Of a stretch of 64,000 nt of DNA, positions 27,062 to 36,440 are shown piece after piece. A program made the position numbers and the translations under genes. Origin of the DNA: Flavobacteriaceae bacterium. GTDB taxonomy: Bacteria; Bacteroidota; Bacteroidia; Flavobacteriales; Flavobacteriaceae. The notes under the pieces are model-generated. The model made no database searches, was not told where the DNA came from, and was given only the letters and a program-made list of their open reading frames with translations. The stretch lies in NCBI GenBank assembly GCA_002694465.1, contig NZMG01000035.1, positions 1-64,000 of the forward strand. Reading direction: 5' to 3'. The stretch's first letter is position 1, and each line of letters begins with the position of its first letter.

Positions 27062-28602
27062 TGATGAAAAAATATTTTGTAATTCTATGTACACTTTTAT
27101 TAATTGTCTCTTGTAAAACCACAGATCGCGTTAAAAAGGACAAGAAAGATGATGGGATTATAACCTTCAAGTTTGTGCAACTTAACGATGTCTATGAAAT
27201 TGCCCCTTTGGGTGACGGAAAGTATGGCGGCATGGCACGTGTGGCACATGTGGTGGATTCTATTAAAAAAGTAGAGCCTAATACTTACTTGTTTATGGCA
27301 GGTGATTTTTTAAACCCATCGCTATTGGGGACCATTAAATACAACGGTGAACGTATTTACGGAAAACAAATGATTGAAGTGATGAACGCCATGGATTTTG
27401 AACTTGTAACATTCGGGAATCATGAGTTTGATATAAGTGAAGAAGCGCTTCAGCAGCGGTTGAATGAATCTAACTTTTATTGGACCTCGGCAAATGTGTT
27501 TCAGCAATTGGAAGATGGACCACGTTCCTTTCATTTTGAAAGAGGTGGAGATACCATTTACATTCCAGAAACCTATACAATCAATATGATGGATGCAGAT
27601 AGCACTAAAGTGGAGGTAGGATTTTTTAGTGTGACTTTGCCATCAAATTCACGGGATTATGTGTACTATAGTGATGTGATGTTAGAAGCTGGGAGTGCTT
27701 ATAGTGCGCTTCAGTCTCAGCAGGTGGATATCATAATGGGACTAACACATGTAGAAATTTCTGAAGATATTGAGATTGCCAAAAAGTTCGCAGACATATC
27801 ATTTATCATGGGTGGTCACGAGCATAATAATATGCTTAAAGAAGTAGGAAATACTAAAATTGCAAAAGCGGATGCAAATGCAAAAACCATTTACATTCAT
27901 ACGTTCACCTTTAATAAAAACGATAATTATTTAAAGATAGATTCCAAACTATTCCCCATTGACGATAAAATTGCCGAAAAGCCTTCTGTGAAAGCCATAG
28001 TCGATAAATGGAATACCATTTTAACAACCGAAATAAAGCAAGTAGTTGATAGCCCTAATGAAGTAATTTATTACGCCAATCCGCCGCTCGATGGAACCGA
28101 CAGCGCCAATAGGGGGATTCAAACTAATTTAGGAGATATCATAACACAGGCTATGGCATTGTCCTTTAAAGAATCTGTGGATGCTGCCCTGGTTAATGGA
28201 GGTTCAATTCGTATAGACGATATGCTGGAAGGCGATATTACTAGTTTGGATATTTTTAGAGTATTACCCTTTGGAGGAAGCGTGCTAAAAGTCGATATAA
28301 AAGGGAGCCTGTTAAAGGACGTATTGGACTACGGAAAGGAATACGCTGGAACAGGTGCGTACTTACAGCGCTATAATATAAGGGAAGGGTCTCGTGGTGC
28401 TTGGCTTTTGGAAGGCAATTATATTGATGATGAAACCGTTTATAAAGTAGCCTTTAGTGACTTTTTACTAAAAGGGTATGATATTCCCTTTTTAACACCC
28501 GAAAATGAAGGTGTTTTAAAAGTGTATGAGCCCACAAAAGAGGAGAATGCTCACGATATAAGAAAAGCCATAATTGTGTATCTTAAATCACTTAAAAAAT
28601 GA
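27061..28602 (+). CDS. lipoprotein 5'-nucleotidase / metallophosphatase
   Basis: A 513-residue protein with a lipoprotein signal ending LIVSC (Cys18). An N-terminal calcineurin-like metallophosphoesterase domain (about 35-290) has QLNDVYEI, MAGDFLNPS, FGNHEFD and MGGHEHNN. A C-terminal 5'-nucleotidase domain (about 320-510) contains NGGSIR and VLPFGGSV. It should hydrolyse extracellular nucleotides or 2',3'-cyclic nucleotides to scavenge phosphate or nucleosides. It overlaps the HMG-CoA lyase gene by 1 bp and the haem-binding gene by 4 bp, so the three form an operon. Confidence 0.92.
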   Translation: MMKKYFVILCTLLLIVSCKTTDRVKKDKKDDGIITFKFVQLNDVYEIAPLGDGKYGGMARVAHVVDSIKKVEPNTYLFMAGDFLNPSLLGTIKYNGERIYGKQMIEVMNAMDFELVTFGNHEFDISEEALQQRLNESNFYWTSANVFQQLEDGPRSFHFERGGDTIYIPETYTINMMDADSTKVEVGFFSVTLPSNSRDYVYYSDVMLEAGSAYSALQSQQVDIIMGLTHVEISEDIEIAKKFADISFIMGGHEHNNMLKEVGNTKIAKADANAKTIYIHTFTFNKNDNYLKIDSKLFPIDDKIAEKPSVKAIVDKWNTILTTEIKQVVDSPNEVIYYANPPLDGTDSANRGIQTNLGDIITQAMALSFKESVDAALVNGGSIRIDDMLEGDITSLDIFRVLPFGGSVLKVDIKGSLLKDVLDYGKEYAGTGAYLQRYNIREGSRGAWLLEGNYIDDETVYKVAFSDFLLKGYDIPFLTPENEGVLKVYEPTKEENAHDIRKAIIVYLKSLKK

Positions 28603-29075
28603 AAAAAATTCTGAAGTATTTTTTGATTCTCGCCTTAGTAGCCTTGGTTGTTATTCAATTTATACGTCCCGAAAAAAATTTAGGTGGCTATGAAAGTGTC
28701 GCCTTTTTTGAATCTGAAACAAAACCTTCACAAGAGGTTCGAGGTATCTTAAAGAACAATTGTTACGATTGCCATAGTAACCACACAAACTACCCTTGGT
28801 ATGCTGAAATAGCTCCGTTTTCCTTTTACTTAGATGATCATGTTAGGCATGGTAAGGGAGACTTAAACTTTTCAGAATGGGAGAATTTTTCTGCAAAAAA
28901 GAAAGATCACAAATTGGAAGAGGTTTTCGAAGAAGTTGAAAAAGGGGAAATGCCACTAGATTCTTACACTTGGATACACGGAAATCTTTCCAAAGAAGAT
29001 CAAAAATTGTTAATGCAATGGGCACAATTAGCGCGAATGCAGTACTCAAATCAAATAGAAGTTTCTGGTAAATAA
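28599..29075 (+). CDS. haem-binding domain protein (single CxxCH)
   Basis: A 158-residue protein with one N-terminal membrane helix and a single CYDCH haem-attachment motif at residues 55-59, followed by SNHTNYPWYAEIAPF, the signature of the Haem_bd family. It is probably a membrane-anchored periplasmic cytochrome matured by the CcsBA system encoded at 2.2 kb. The start ATG overlaps the nucleotidase stop by four bases (ATGA). The electron partner is unknown. Confidence 0.88.
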   Translation: MKKILKYFLILALVALVVIQFIRPEKNLGGYESVAFFESETKPSQEVRGILKNNCYDCHSNHTNYPWYAEIAPFSFYLDDHVRHGKGDLNFSEWENFSAKKKDHKLEEVFEEVEKGEMPLDSYTWIHGNLSKEDQKLLMQWAQLARMQYSNQIEVSGK

Positions 29076-29147
29076 TTGCATTTCAATTCATTATTATTTT
29101 TATTTAAAATAATTCTAAATAAGCTTGTCAAATAATTTTTTGGATAC

Positions 29148-29155
29148 TATTTTTG
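29148..29155 (+). promoter_or_regulatory. promoter for the porin gene
   Basis: TATTTTTG with a TTG at 29125-29127 (20-bp spacer), 43 bp before ATG 29199. It is a full consensus match. Confidence 0.75.
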
Positions 29156-29198
29156 CGACTGAATAAACATCTATTTATAATCAGTCTAAATTAATATA

Positions 29199-30374
29199 AT
29201 GAAAAAATTAGCCCTATTTATTTGTTTCCTTATTACAGGAATTATGTTTTCACAAACAGCTCAAGATTCTATTACATTTAATCCTCAACAACAACTCAAC
29301 GCAGCGCAAAGAATACTTTCTGGAAATTATGGGAAAGCCGTAACCGTAGGTGCCTATGGTGAGATGACGTATAATCAGCCTGAAAGCGATAATGGTGAAT
29401 TAGATGTACAGCGTTTGGTGTTACTTTTTGGATACAAATTCAATGACAAAACCCAATTTGTAACAGAGGTAGAATTTGAACATGTAGAAGAAGTTTTTAT
29501 AGAACAAGCTTTTGTTAATTATGCTGTCGGAGATAACTTAAGTCTTCGTGGAGGACTTATGTTAGTACCTATGGGAATTGTAAACGAATTTCACGAACCT
29601 ACTACCTTTAACGGTGTTGAGCGTCCAGAAGTAGATAATGTTATTGTGCCAACCACTTGGCGTGAATTGGGGGTAGGGGTCACTGGAAGATTTCCAGATG
29701 CTTCTTTAAGTTATCAAGCCTATATTTTTAACGGTTTTAAATCGGTTACTACAAGTGGAGATGATGTGGTTGGATATCTTAACGGAAGTAGCGGTCTAAG
29801 AGGTGGGCGACAAAAAGGAATTAAATCGACAGTGGATAGCCCTACATTTTCAGCAAAATTAGATTATTATGGCTTACCAGGACTACGTTTAGGACTTTCG
29901 GGTTATTTTGGAAAAACTCAAGCCCCGGATGATTTAGAAGAACTGGATGGTGCTAATGTTGGTATTTCTATGGTTGGATTCGATGCACGGTATGCCTTTC
30001 AAAAATTTACAGCTAGAGGACAATTTATCTATACAGCCCTAAGCGATACTGAAGATTACAACGCCTTAACTGGAAATAATTTAGGAAGCGCCCTAATGGG
30101 ATACTATGCAGAAGCAGGTTACAATCTTTTACCTCTTACGGCTAAGCAAAAACTATTTGCTTTTGCTCGCTATGAAAATTATAACACCCACGCAGATACA
30201 GCGGGTAGTTTGGAAAAGAATGATGCTTATAATCGTACCGATATAACCACAGGATTAAGCTATCATATAGCCCCAGGGGTAGTCATAAAAGGCGACTATC
30301 AATTTAGAGATAACGATGCAGAAAATGCAGATGTAGATAACAGGTTAAACTTCGGAATAGGAGTTTGGTTTTAA
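29199..30374 (+). CDS. outer-membrane porin-like beta-barrel
   Basis: A 391-residue protein with a signal peptide (about 1-19), then a barrel of alternating amphipathic strands ending in a terminal aromatic (GIGVWF). It resembles the OprO/OprP-type porin family found in flavobacteria (FVTEVEFEHVEEVFIEQAFVNYAVGDNLSLRGGL..PMG). It should form a passive channel; the solute is unknown. It has its own promoter and terminator and is followed by the FMN-binding protein gene. Confidence 0.82.
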   Translation: MKKLALFICFLITGIMFSQTAQDSITFNPQQQLNAAQRILSGNYGKAVTVGAYGEMTYNQPESDNGELDVQRLVLLFGYKFNDKTQFVTEVEFEHVEEVFIEQAFVNYAVGDNLSLRGGLMLVPMGIVNEFHEPTTFNGVERPEVDNVIVPTTWRELGVGVTGRFPDASLSYQAYIFNGFKSVTTSGDDVVGYLNGSSGLRGGRQKGIKSTVDSPTFSAKLDYYGLPGLRLGLSGYFGKTQAPDDLEELDGANVGISMVGFDARYAFQKFTARGQFIYTALSDTEDYNALTGNNLGSALMGYYAEAGYNLLPLTAKQKLFAFARYENYNTHADTAGSLEKNDAYNRTDITTGLSYHIAPGVVIKGDYQFRDNDAENADVDNRLNFGIGVWF

Positions 30375-30386
30375 GTTAGTTTGTTG

Positions 30387-30418
30387 AAAGCCTTTTGTGT
30401 ATACAGAAGGCTTTTTTT
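30387..30418 (+). terminator. porin terminator
   Basis: The stem AAAGCCTTTTGT/ACAGAAGGCTTT (one G-T wobble) with a 4-nt loop is followed by a T run 12 bp after the porin stop codon. Confidence 0.85.
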
Positions 30419-30442
30419 GTTTTAATGTAATACCTTTGTACC

Positions 30443-30973
30443 ATGCTGAAACAATTATTTATTGTGAGCTTTTTTAGTCTATTGTTGACTTCTTTTTTAG
30501 TACCCGAAAAGGTTGAAAAAAAGGCAAACAAAGAGATTGAGAAATTCTTTGAAGTTGATAAATTTTCAAAGGAGTATATTTCTATTTCGACTAAGATTTC
30601 GGAAAAAATTCCAGCTTCGTTTTCAGAAAATAATTTTTTCAGAATAAAAAAAGGAAATACTTTATTAGGCTATGGTTACATTGGGAATGCCCCAAGTAAA
30701 ACGGCAACGTTTGATTATTTAGTCTTATTTGATAAAGACTTTATAATTACAAAATCAAAAGTACTTATTTATAGAGAGGAATATGGTGGAGAAATAGGAA
30801 GCAAAAGATGGTTAGAACAATTTGAAGGAAGCTCTTCAAAAACTCCAGAATTAAAACTGGTGAAAGACATTATTCCTATTTCTGGGGCAACTATTTCTGC
30901 ACAGTCCATGACCAAAGCGATTAATCAATTACTGGAAAGTATAAAAATACTGAAACAAGAAAACCATATTTAA
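30443..30973 (+). CDS. secreted FMN-binding domain protein
   Basis: A 176-residue protein with a signal peptide (about 1-20) and an FMN_bind domain. The SGATIS motif at residues 147-152 is the covalent flavinylation site in this family; Thr150 would carry FMN attached by an ApbE transferase. Such proteins act in periplasmic electron transfer or NQR/RNF-related systems. No apbE gene is in the window. Its stop overlaps the next start by one base, so it forms a pair with the four-helix protein. Confidence 0.82.
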   Translation: MLKQLFIVSFFSLLLTSFLVPEKVEKKANKEIEKFFEVDKFSKEYISISTKISEKIPASFSENNFFRIKKGNTLLGYGYIGNAPSKTATFDYLVLFDKDFIITKSKVLIYREEYGGEIGSKRWLEQFEGSSSKTPELKLVKDIIPISGATISAQSMTKAINQLLESIKILKQENHI

Positions 30974-31461
30974 TGCAATTCCACGGACTCATCCACACAT
31001 TTCCCAAGTATATAAAAAACTTTATTGCTGCGTTTGTGGTTGTGCTTAGCATTGGGTATGGTTCGGGTTTATTATTTGTTGGACAAACCAATTCTCACCA
31101 GCCACAAGGGATGGAGGAAAATTATTTGGGGAACGAAGACCAAGAAGATGCCGAAGTAATGAAGTTTAAAAAAGGAGAGCGCGAAATGCTCACTATTTTG
31201 CATACGCATATCCTGTCCATTTCCTTTATATTTTTTCTTTTGGGAGGTTTGGTAGCCATTACATCGTTGCCAAAAAAACTAAAAGCTTTTTTAATGATTG
31301 AGCCTTTCTTTTCTATCATTATCACCTTTGGAGGTATTTATTTACTTTGGAATGGAATGCTTTGGATGAAATGGATTGTTATGCTTTCTGGAATTGTGAT
31401 GACCGTTGTTTTTGTGGTGAGTGTTATGGCTGTATTAATTCAGTTGTATAAAAGAAAATAA
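30973..31461 (+). CDS. four-helix membrane protein of unknown function
   Basis: A 162-residue protein with helices near residues 17-36, 72-94, 103-123 and 127-157, and an acidic extracytoplasmic loop between helices 1 and 2. A HTHILSISF segment at the start of helix 2 provides histidines that could bind haem. It is translationally coupled (1-bp overlap) to the FMN-binding protein, which suggests it is its membrane partner in electron transfer. That role is inference; I do not recognise the family. Confidence 0.7.
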   Translation: MQFHGLIHTFPKYIKNFIAAFVVVLSIGYGSGLLFVGQTNSHQPQGMEENYLGNEDQEDAEVMKFKKGEREMLTILHTHILSISFIFFLLGGLVAITSLPKKLKAFLMIEPFFSIIITFGGIYLLWNGMLWMKWIVMLSGIVMTVVFVVSVMAVLIQLYKRK

Positions 31462-31477
31462 ATCCAACAATTTATAG

Positions 31478-31485
31478 TATATTTG
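31478..31485 (+). promoter_or_regulatory. TAnnTTTG promoter element for guaB
   Basis: TATATTTG matches the consensus exactly and lies 54 bp before ATG 31540. The predicted transcript start coincides with the first base of the leader hairpin. Confidence 0.7.
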
Positions 31486-31488
31486 CAC

Positions 31489-31538
31489 GCAATTAAATAG
31501 TAACCCCTTTCCGGCGCTTCGGAATTAAATTTAATTGC
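31489..31538 (+). promoter_or_regulatory. guaB structured 5' leader (nested stem-loop)
   Basis: A perfect 10-bp outer stem, GCAATTAAAT (31489-31498) with ATTTAATTGC (31529-31538), encloses an inner 5-bp stem TTCCG/CGGAA (31509-31513/31520-31524). The outer stem ends one base before the start codon ATG 31540. The structure fills the whole predicted leader, so it could control ribosome access or mRNA stability. Confidence 0.6.
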
Positions 31539-31539
31539 T

Positions 31540-33012
31540 ATGACTGCACACAATCACAAAATCTTAGGAGAAGGCTTAACTTACGACGATGTACTTTTAG
31601 TGCCTGCTTATTCCGAAGTTCTACCTCGAGAGGTTTCTATTATAACCCAATTTTCTCGAAACATAACCCTAAATGTCCCCATTGTATCCGCTGCGATGGA
31701 TACCGTGACCGAAAGTGCTATGGCAATAGCTATGGCTCGCGAAGGAGGTATAGGAGTTCTGCATAAAAACATGACCATCGAGCAGCAAGCTGCCGAGGTT
31801 CGAAAAGTGAAACGTGCAGAAAGTGGTATGATTCAAGATCCCGTTACCCTGAAAAAGGATAATACTGTTGGGGATGCTCAAAACACCATGCGTGAATATA
31901 GTATAGGAGGAATACCCATTATTGATGATAATCATAAATTAATTGGCATTGTAACCAACAGAGATTTGCGCTTTGAAAAGGATTTTAAAAGAAAATTAGA
32001 AGATATTATGACTTCTAAAAATTTGGTTACCGTAAAAAAGGGGACCTCTTTAAGAGAAGCCGAAATAATATTACAGCAAAACAAGATTGAAAAATTACCT
32101 GTGGTTGAAGAAAATGGAACCTTATTAGGTTTAATTACATTTCGTGATATCACCAAACTCACTCAAAAACCAATTGCCAACAAGGATGAATACGGGAGAC
32201 TTCGTGTGGCAGCTGCTTTAGGAGTGACCCCAGATGTTGTTATGAGGGCAGAAGCCCTCGTCCACGCTCAAGTGGATGCAGTTATTGTTGATACCGCGCA
32301 TGGACATACCAAAGGGGTGGTTTCAGTTTTAAAAGAATTAAAAGAAAAGTTTCCGAAATTGGATGTAGTTGTTGGTAATATTGCTACGGCCGAAGCTGCG
32401 AAGTATCTTGTGGAAGCGGGAGCCGATGCAGTAAAAGTGGGAATTGGACCAGGTTCTATTTGTACCACAAGGGTTGTGGCTGGAGTTGGTTTTCCGCAGT
32501 TTTCTGCTGTATTGGAAGTTGCCGCAGCCATTAAAGGAAGTGGTGTTCCTGTGATTGCCGATGGTGGAATTCGATATACAGGAGATATCCCAAAAGCGAT
32601 TGCCGCTGGAGCCGACAGTGTCATGCTTGGTTCTCTTCTAGCCGGCACAAAAGAGTCACCTGGTGAAACGATTATTTTTGAAGGAAGAAAATTCAAGTCG
32701 TATCGTGGTATGGGAAGTGTTGAAGCCATGAAACAAGGATCGAAAGATCGTTATTTCCAAGATGTAGAGGACGATATAAAAAAATTAGTGCCTGAAGGAA
32801 TTGTAGGCAGAGTTCCTTATAAAGGAGATTTAGTTGAAAGTATGACCCAGTTTATTGGCGGATTACGAGCTGGAATGGGTTATTGTGGTTCGAAGGATAT
32901 CAAAACATTAAAGGAAACAGGGAAATTTGTAAAAATTACAGCTTCCGGAATTCACGAAAGTCACCCGCACGACGTAACCATTACAAAGGAAGCACCTAAT
33001 TATTCTAGATAA
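31540..33012 (+). CDS. guaB: IMP dehydrogenase
   Basis: A 490-residue enzyme that oxidises IMP to XMP, the committed step of guanine nucleotide synthesis. It has the TIM-barrel start [17 protein letters not shown], a two-CBS-domain insertion (about 95-210), the active-site loop [13 protein letters not shown] with the catalytic cysteine, and the flap region [10 protein letters not shown]. The length is normal. It is monocistronic with its own promoter, structured leader and terminator. Confidence 0.97.
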   Translation: MTAHNHKILGEGLTYDDVLLVPAYSEVLPREVSIITQFSRNITLNVPIVSAAMDTVTESAMAIAMAREGGIGVLHKNMTIEQQAAEVRKVKRAESGMIQDPVTLKKDNTVGDAQNTMREYSIGGIPIIDDNHKLIGIVTNRDLRFEKDFKRKLEDIMTSKNLVTVKKGTSLREAEIILQQNKIEKLPVVEENGTLLGLITFRDITKLTQKPIANKDEYGRLRVAAALGVTPDVVMRAEALVHAQVDAVIVDTAHGHTKGVVSVLKELKEKFPKLDVVVGNIATAEAAKYLVEAGADAVKVGIGPGSICTTRVVAGVGFPQFSAVLEVAAAIKGSGVPVIADGGIRYTGDIPKAIAAGADSVMLGSLLAGTKESPGETIIFEGRKFKSYRGMGSVEAMKQGSKDRYFQDVEDDIKKLVPEGIVGRVPYKGDLVESMTQFIGGLRAGMGYCGSKDIKTLKETGKFVKITASGIHESHPHDVTITKEAPNYSR

Positions 33013-33042
33013 AAAAAGAGGTTCCTTAGGAACCTCTTTTTA
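33013..33042. terminator. bidirectional terminator between guaB and ompH
   Basis: The stem AAAGAGGTTCC/GGAACCTCTTT (11 bp, 3-nt loop) is flanked by A and T runs between convergent genes. Confidence 0.9.
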
Positions 33043-33062
33043 ATTTATAAAAAGTCGATTTT

Positions 33063-33575
33063 TTATTCTTCCTCTTTAATCTCAATCCCCATTTCTTTTA
33101 ATACAGCAAGTGTAAGGTCAAAGCGATTATCCACATACACTACGCTGTCATCACGAAGTAATACCTGCGTATATTCCCCTGCGGCGGCTACTTTTTCCAA
33201 GGCATTTCCTACTTTATCATACAATGGGCGCATATATTCTTCTTGTTTAATAAGAATAAGCTGATTTCCATTTTGCTGAAATTTTGCAATGTCATTCTCC
33301 ATCGCCAACAAAGAATCCTGCTTCGTTTTTCTCTGGTTAAGTGTATAGGTTGTTTCATTTTGTTTGTAAACAGCAACGCCATCCTCTAGTGCTTTCATCT
33401 TTTTTTGTAAATCGGCCTCCAATCCTTTGGTGTAGGTTTGTACTTGCGTTTGCACGTTGGCCAATTCTGGCATTTTACTTAGTATAAAATCAATATCGAT
33501 TGTACCGACTTTCGAGTTTTGGGAAAACCCTGTTACACATATAAATAGAGCTAATAACTTTAAATACTTCATCAT
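33063..33575 (-). CDS. OmpH/Skp-family periplasmic chaperone
   Basis: A 170-residue protein with a signal peptide (MMKYLKLLALFICVTGFSQ) and the coiled-coil OmpH/Skp fold. It has GTIDIDFILSKMPELANVQ, a long helical region rich in Lys/Gln/Glu, and the C-terminal ALEKVA segment. Skp holds unfolded outer-membrane proteins in the periplasm. ATG 33575 is preferred to the track's TTG 33596, which would disrupt the signal peptide. It is convergent with guaB. Confidence 0.88.
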   Translation of the reverse strand: MMKYLKLLALFICVTGFSQNSKVGTIDIDFILSKMPELANVQTQVQTYTKGLEADLQKKMKALEDGVAVYKQNETTYTLNQRKTKQDSLLAMENDIAKFQQNGNQLILIKQEEYMRPLYDKVGNALEKVAAAGEYTQVLLRDDSVVYVDNRFDLTLAVLKEMGIEIKEEE

Positions 33576-33651
33576 TTTTGTTTTTATGGTAGGCAATATT
33601 ACTACAATTTTAGAATAATTGAAATAATTTATCGTCTTGTTAACAAGTGTT

Positions 33652-33891
33652 TTAGCTTTCTGTATACCGTTGTCCTCTGTGAGGTTTTAAGATAGCACGT
33701 AATGCGTCAACATCGTTAGGATAAACAATCATTATGGCAGTGTGGTGCATTTCTGATATAATTTCGTTTCCTGTGATAATATCTTTCAGCTTTTCTTTTA
33801 GGATAAATTCGTCCAAATGAATTTTATGATGTTCTGCTATTTTTTGTGCATTGGGACCTCTAAAATCCCAAATCATTTTTACTCGTTCCAT
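33652..33891 (-). CDS. conserved hypothetical protein, 79 aa
   Basis: A small soluble protein (MERVKMIWDFRGPNAQKIAEHH...) typical of flavobacterial genomes. It has no motif I can name, although HHTAIMIVYPNDVDALRAI suggests a ferredoxin-like alpha-beta fold. It follows the SRPBCC gene with a 3-bp gap on the same strand, so the two are probably coexpressed. Confidence 0.7.
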   Translation of the reverse strand: MERVKMIWDFRGPNAQKIAEHHKIHLDEFILKEKLKDIITGNEIISEMHHTAIMIVYPNDVDALRAILKPHRGQRYTES

Positions 33892-33894
33892 ATA

Positions 33895-34347
33895 TTATTG
33901 AGCGACAGATTCTCCTTTTTCAGCAAAGTTTTTAAAATCATTTAAATACTTCATAGATTGCTTTTTGAAAGCACCTGGAATTAACCAACCCATAAGTTTC
34001 ATTCCAAATCCTTGAAACTGAAATTCGCTTTCGCTAACCCATTCAGTAGTATTTTCGTCTACAATATTAAAAAAGTTACGCTGAATGTTATGCACGCCTT
34101 TGGCATCATAGGTGGTATGAAATTTATTTGGGAAATTATTTTCAATAACAGTTTCAATCATGGAGAGCTTTCTTTTTCCCATTTGGTAATCTAGTCTCAT
34201 TTTGGCTCCAGGTTGTCCTGGAGAACCATCTTGTTGTTCATATGCTATAAGCCCTCGTTGCCAGTGCTTCATGTTTTCTGCGTTGTCCAATTTCTTTATA
34301 ACTTCCTCTCTAGGTAAGTTAATGATGATTTTTGAGGTGTATTTCAT
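33895..34347 (-). CDS. SRPBCC (START-like) ligand-binding protein
   Basis: A 150-residue protein with the helix-grip fold: N-terminal strand KYTSKIIINLPREEVIKKLDNAENMKHWQ, central MIETVIENNFPNKFHTTYDAKGVHN, and the C-terminal long helix KKQSMKYLNDFKNFAE. The fold binds hydrophobic ligands; the ligand is unknown. The true start is ATG 34347 rather than the upstream TTG of the track. It forms a two-gene unit with the 79-aa protein. Confidence 0.78.
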   Translation of the reverse strand: MKYTSKIIINLPREEVIKKLDNAENMKHWQRGLIAYEQQDGSPGQPGAKMRLDYQMGKRKLSMIETVIENNFPNKFHTTYDAKGVHNIQRNFFNIVDENTTEWVSESEFQFQGFGMKLMGWLIPGAFKKQSMKYLNDFKNFAEKGESVAQ

Positions 34348-34453
34348 AGTGGCATACTTTATGGGATACAATGTACAAAATTCATATATTTTTTGTTAAC
34401 CAATTTATTTTATAACGTTCTGTTAAGTTACTTGTATTACCCTATGTTTTTTA

Positions 34454-34461
34454 TATTTTTG
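34454..34461 (+). promoter_or_regulatory. promoter for the SurA-like operon
   Basis: TATTTTTG with a TTG at 34432-34434 (19-bp spacer), 23 bp before ATG 34485. It is the only clear promoter for the four genes up to moxR. Confidence 0.75.
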
Positions 34462-34484
34462 CGAGGCTTTAAAAAAATAAACCA

Positions 34485-36440
34485 ATGAAAAGAAATCTCA
34501 TTTTATCTGTTATTATTATTCTTTTTTCACTTAGTTCTTATGCTCAAAAGGACAAAGAGGCATTAATGACTATTAATAATGAGCCCATTTATGCTAAGGA
34601 GTTTAAAAGAGTTTATAAAAAGAATTTAGAATTAGTTCAAGAAGAATCTCAAAAATCTGTAGATGGATATTTAGATTTATTTATAGATTATAAAATGAAA
34701 GTGGCCGAAGCTTATGCACAAAATTTGCATAAGAATAAGGAATACGTCAAGGATTTTGGAAAGTATGAAGAACAACTTTCACGAAACTATATCTTCGATA
34801 CAAACATTACAGAAGAGATTATAAAAGAAGCCTATAACAGAAGTTTAGAAGAAGTTGAAGCTTCGCATATTCTTATTAAAACTAGCTGGGACTCATTTCC
34901 GCAAGACACCTTGGTAGCCTATAATAAGATAGAGCAAATTAGAAAACGAGCATTAGCTGGGGAAGATTTTAATGAACTTGCTAAAAAGACTTCAGAAGAG
35001 CCAGGATCTGATGAAAGAGAAGGAAGATTAGGATATTTTTCTGCTTTCGATATGGTATATCCTTTTGAAAGTGAAGCCTACAATACCCCGGTAGGTGGGG
35101 TGTCTAATATTATTAGGACTCAGTTTGGGTACCACATTATAAAAGTAACCGATAGAAGAAAAAAGGCAGCTCCTATTGTTACTTCTCATATCATGCTTTC
35201 TACAATGAAGGACACTTCTGCGGCAAACGCAAAAGATAGAATTAATGAAATTTATGGATTGCTTCAACAAGGTGAATCCTTTGAAGACCTTGCAAAACAA
35301 TATTCAGACGATAAAGCTACTGGATTAAATGGAGGTAAAATGCGCCCATTTAGTAAAGGACAACTTAAAGCGCCGCCTTTTGAGGAAGCAGCTTATGCTT
35401 TAAAAAATCCTGGGGATATTTCTAAGCCCGTTCAAACACGCTTTGGATGGCACATTATAAGACTTGAAGAAAAATTGGTAATACCTTCTTATGAAGACCA
35501 AGTAAATGAATTGGAAAAAACAATTAAGGGAAGTGACAGATTAAAATCTATTACAAGTGCGGTTAATAATAAAATAAAAAAGAAGTATGGTTTTGAATCC
35601 TACGATTACCTTCCCTTCTTTGAGACCTTTGTTACTGATAGTATCCTAAAAAAGAAATGGAAATATACACCACTCCCTAAAAAAGAAGATAGGCCTATTT
35701 TCAAAATAGGAGATAAAGTCTATACATTTAATGACTTTGCAGCCTATCTTTCAGAAAGACAACCAAAGCTTAAAACTTTTAAATATAAAGGGGCGCTTAT
35801 TGAAGCTGTTTACGATGAGTTTGAAACCAATGAGCTAAAAGATTATTTTAAACAAAATCTTGAAATGGAAAATGAGGAGTATGCAGGAATTATTCAAGAA
35901 TATAGAGACGGCTTACTCATTTTTGAAGTAATGGCTAAGAATGTTTGGAACAAAGCGAAAAATGATACTTTAGGACAAAAGGCTTTCTACGAAAAAAGCT
36001 TAGACAAATATAAATCTCAAAGTCAATTGAACGGGGCTATTTTTACTTCGAGTCAAGAAGACATTATTAATCAAGTTGCCGACTTGTTAAACCAAGGGGT
36101 TTCTCCTACCGAAATTAAGGAGCAAATTAACACAGAGGGCAAAACCAATGTACTAGTGACGTTAGGGTATTTTGATATTAATAGTACCGAATTACCAAAA
36201 AACATCGAGTTAAAAGAAGGCGTTTCAGAAATATATAGAGGGGATACTACGTTTACCATAGTGAAAACAAACTTTATAGCTCCCCCTAGATTAAAAGGTT
36301 TTAATGAAGTAAAGGGTAGGGTGATGAGTGATTTTCAAAATGAATTGGAGAAAGAATGGATGAAATCCTTAAAAGAAAAATATACAGTTAAGGTTAATGA
36401 AAAAGCCCTCAAAAAATTAAAAAAAGAACTCGGTTCGTAA
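34485..36440 (+). CDS. PpiC/SurA-type peptidyl-prolyl isomerase with two parvulin domains
   Basis: A 651-residue periplasmic chaperone with a signal peptide (about 1-20). An N-terminal SurA-like helical region is followed by two parvulin domains (about 120-230 and 230-335), each with SHI and an FGYHI or FGWHI active-site strand, and then a long C-terminal region. It should help fold outer-membrane proteins. It is first in an operon with two more SurA-like genes and moxR; the next ATG follows its stop directly. Confidence 0.9.
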   Translation: MKRNLILSVIIILFSLSSYAQKDKEALMTINNEPIYAKEFKRVYKKNLELVQEESQKSVDGYLDLFIDYKMKVAEAYAQNLHKNKEYVKDFGKYEEQLSRNYIFDTNITEEIIKEAYNRSLEEVEASHILIKTSWDSFPQDTLVAYNKIEQIRKRALAGEDFNELAKKTSEEPGSDEREGRLGYFSAFDMVYPFESEAYNTPVGGVSNIIRTQFGYHIIKVTDRRKKAAPIVTSHIMLSTMKDTSAANAKDRINEIYGLLQQGESFEDLAKQYSDDKATGLNGGKMRPFSKGQLKAPPFEEAAYALKNPGDISKPVQTRFGWHIIRLEEKLVIPSYEDQVNELEKTIKGSDRLKSITSAVNNKIKKKYGFESYDYLPFFETFVTDSILKKKWKYTPLPKKEDRPIFKIGDKVYTFNDFAAYLSERQPKLKTFKYKGALIEAVYDEFETNELKDYFKQNLEMENEEYAGIIQEYRDGLLIFEVMAKNVWNKAKNDTLGQKAFYEKSLDKYKSQSQLNGAIFTSSQEDIINQVADLLNQGVSPTEIKEQINTEGKTNVLVTLGYFDINSTELPKNIELKEGVSEIYRGDTTFTIVKTNFIAPPRLKGFNEVKGRVMSDFQNELEKEWMKSLKEKYTVKVNEKALKKLKKELGS

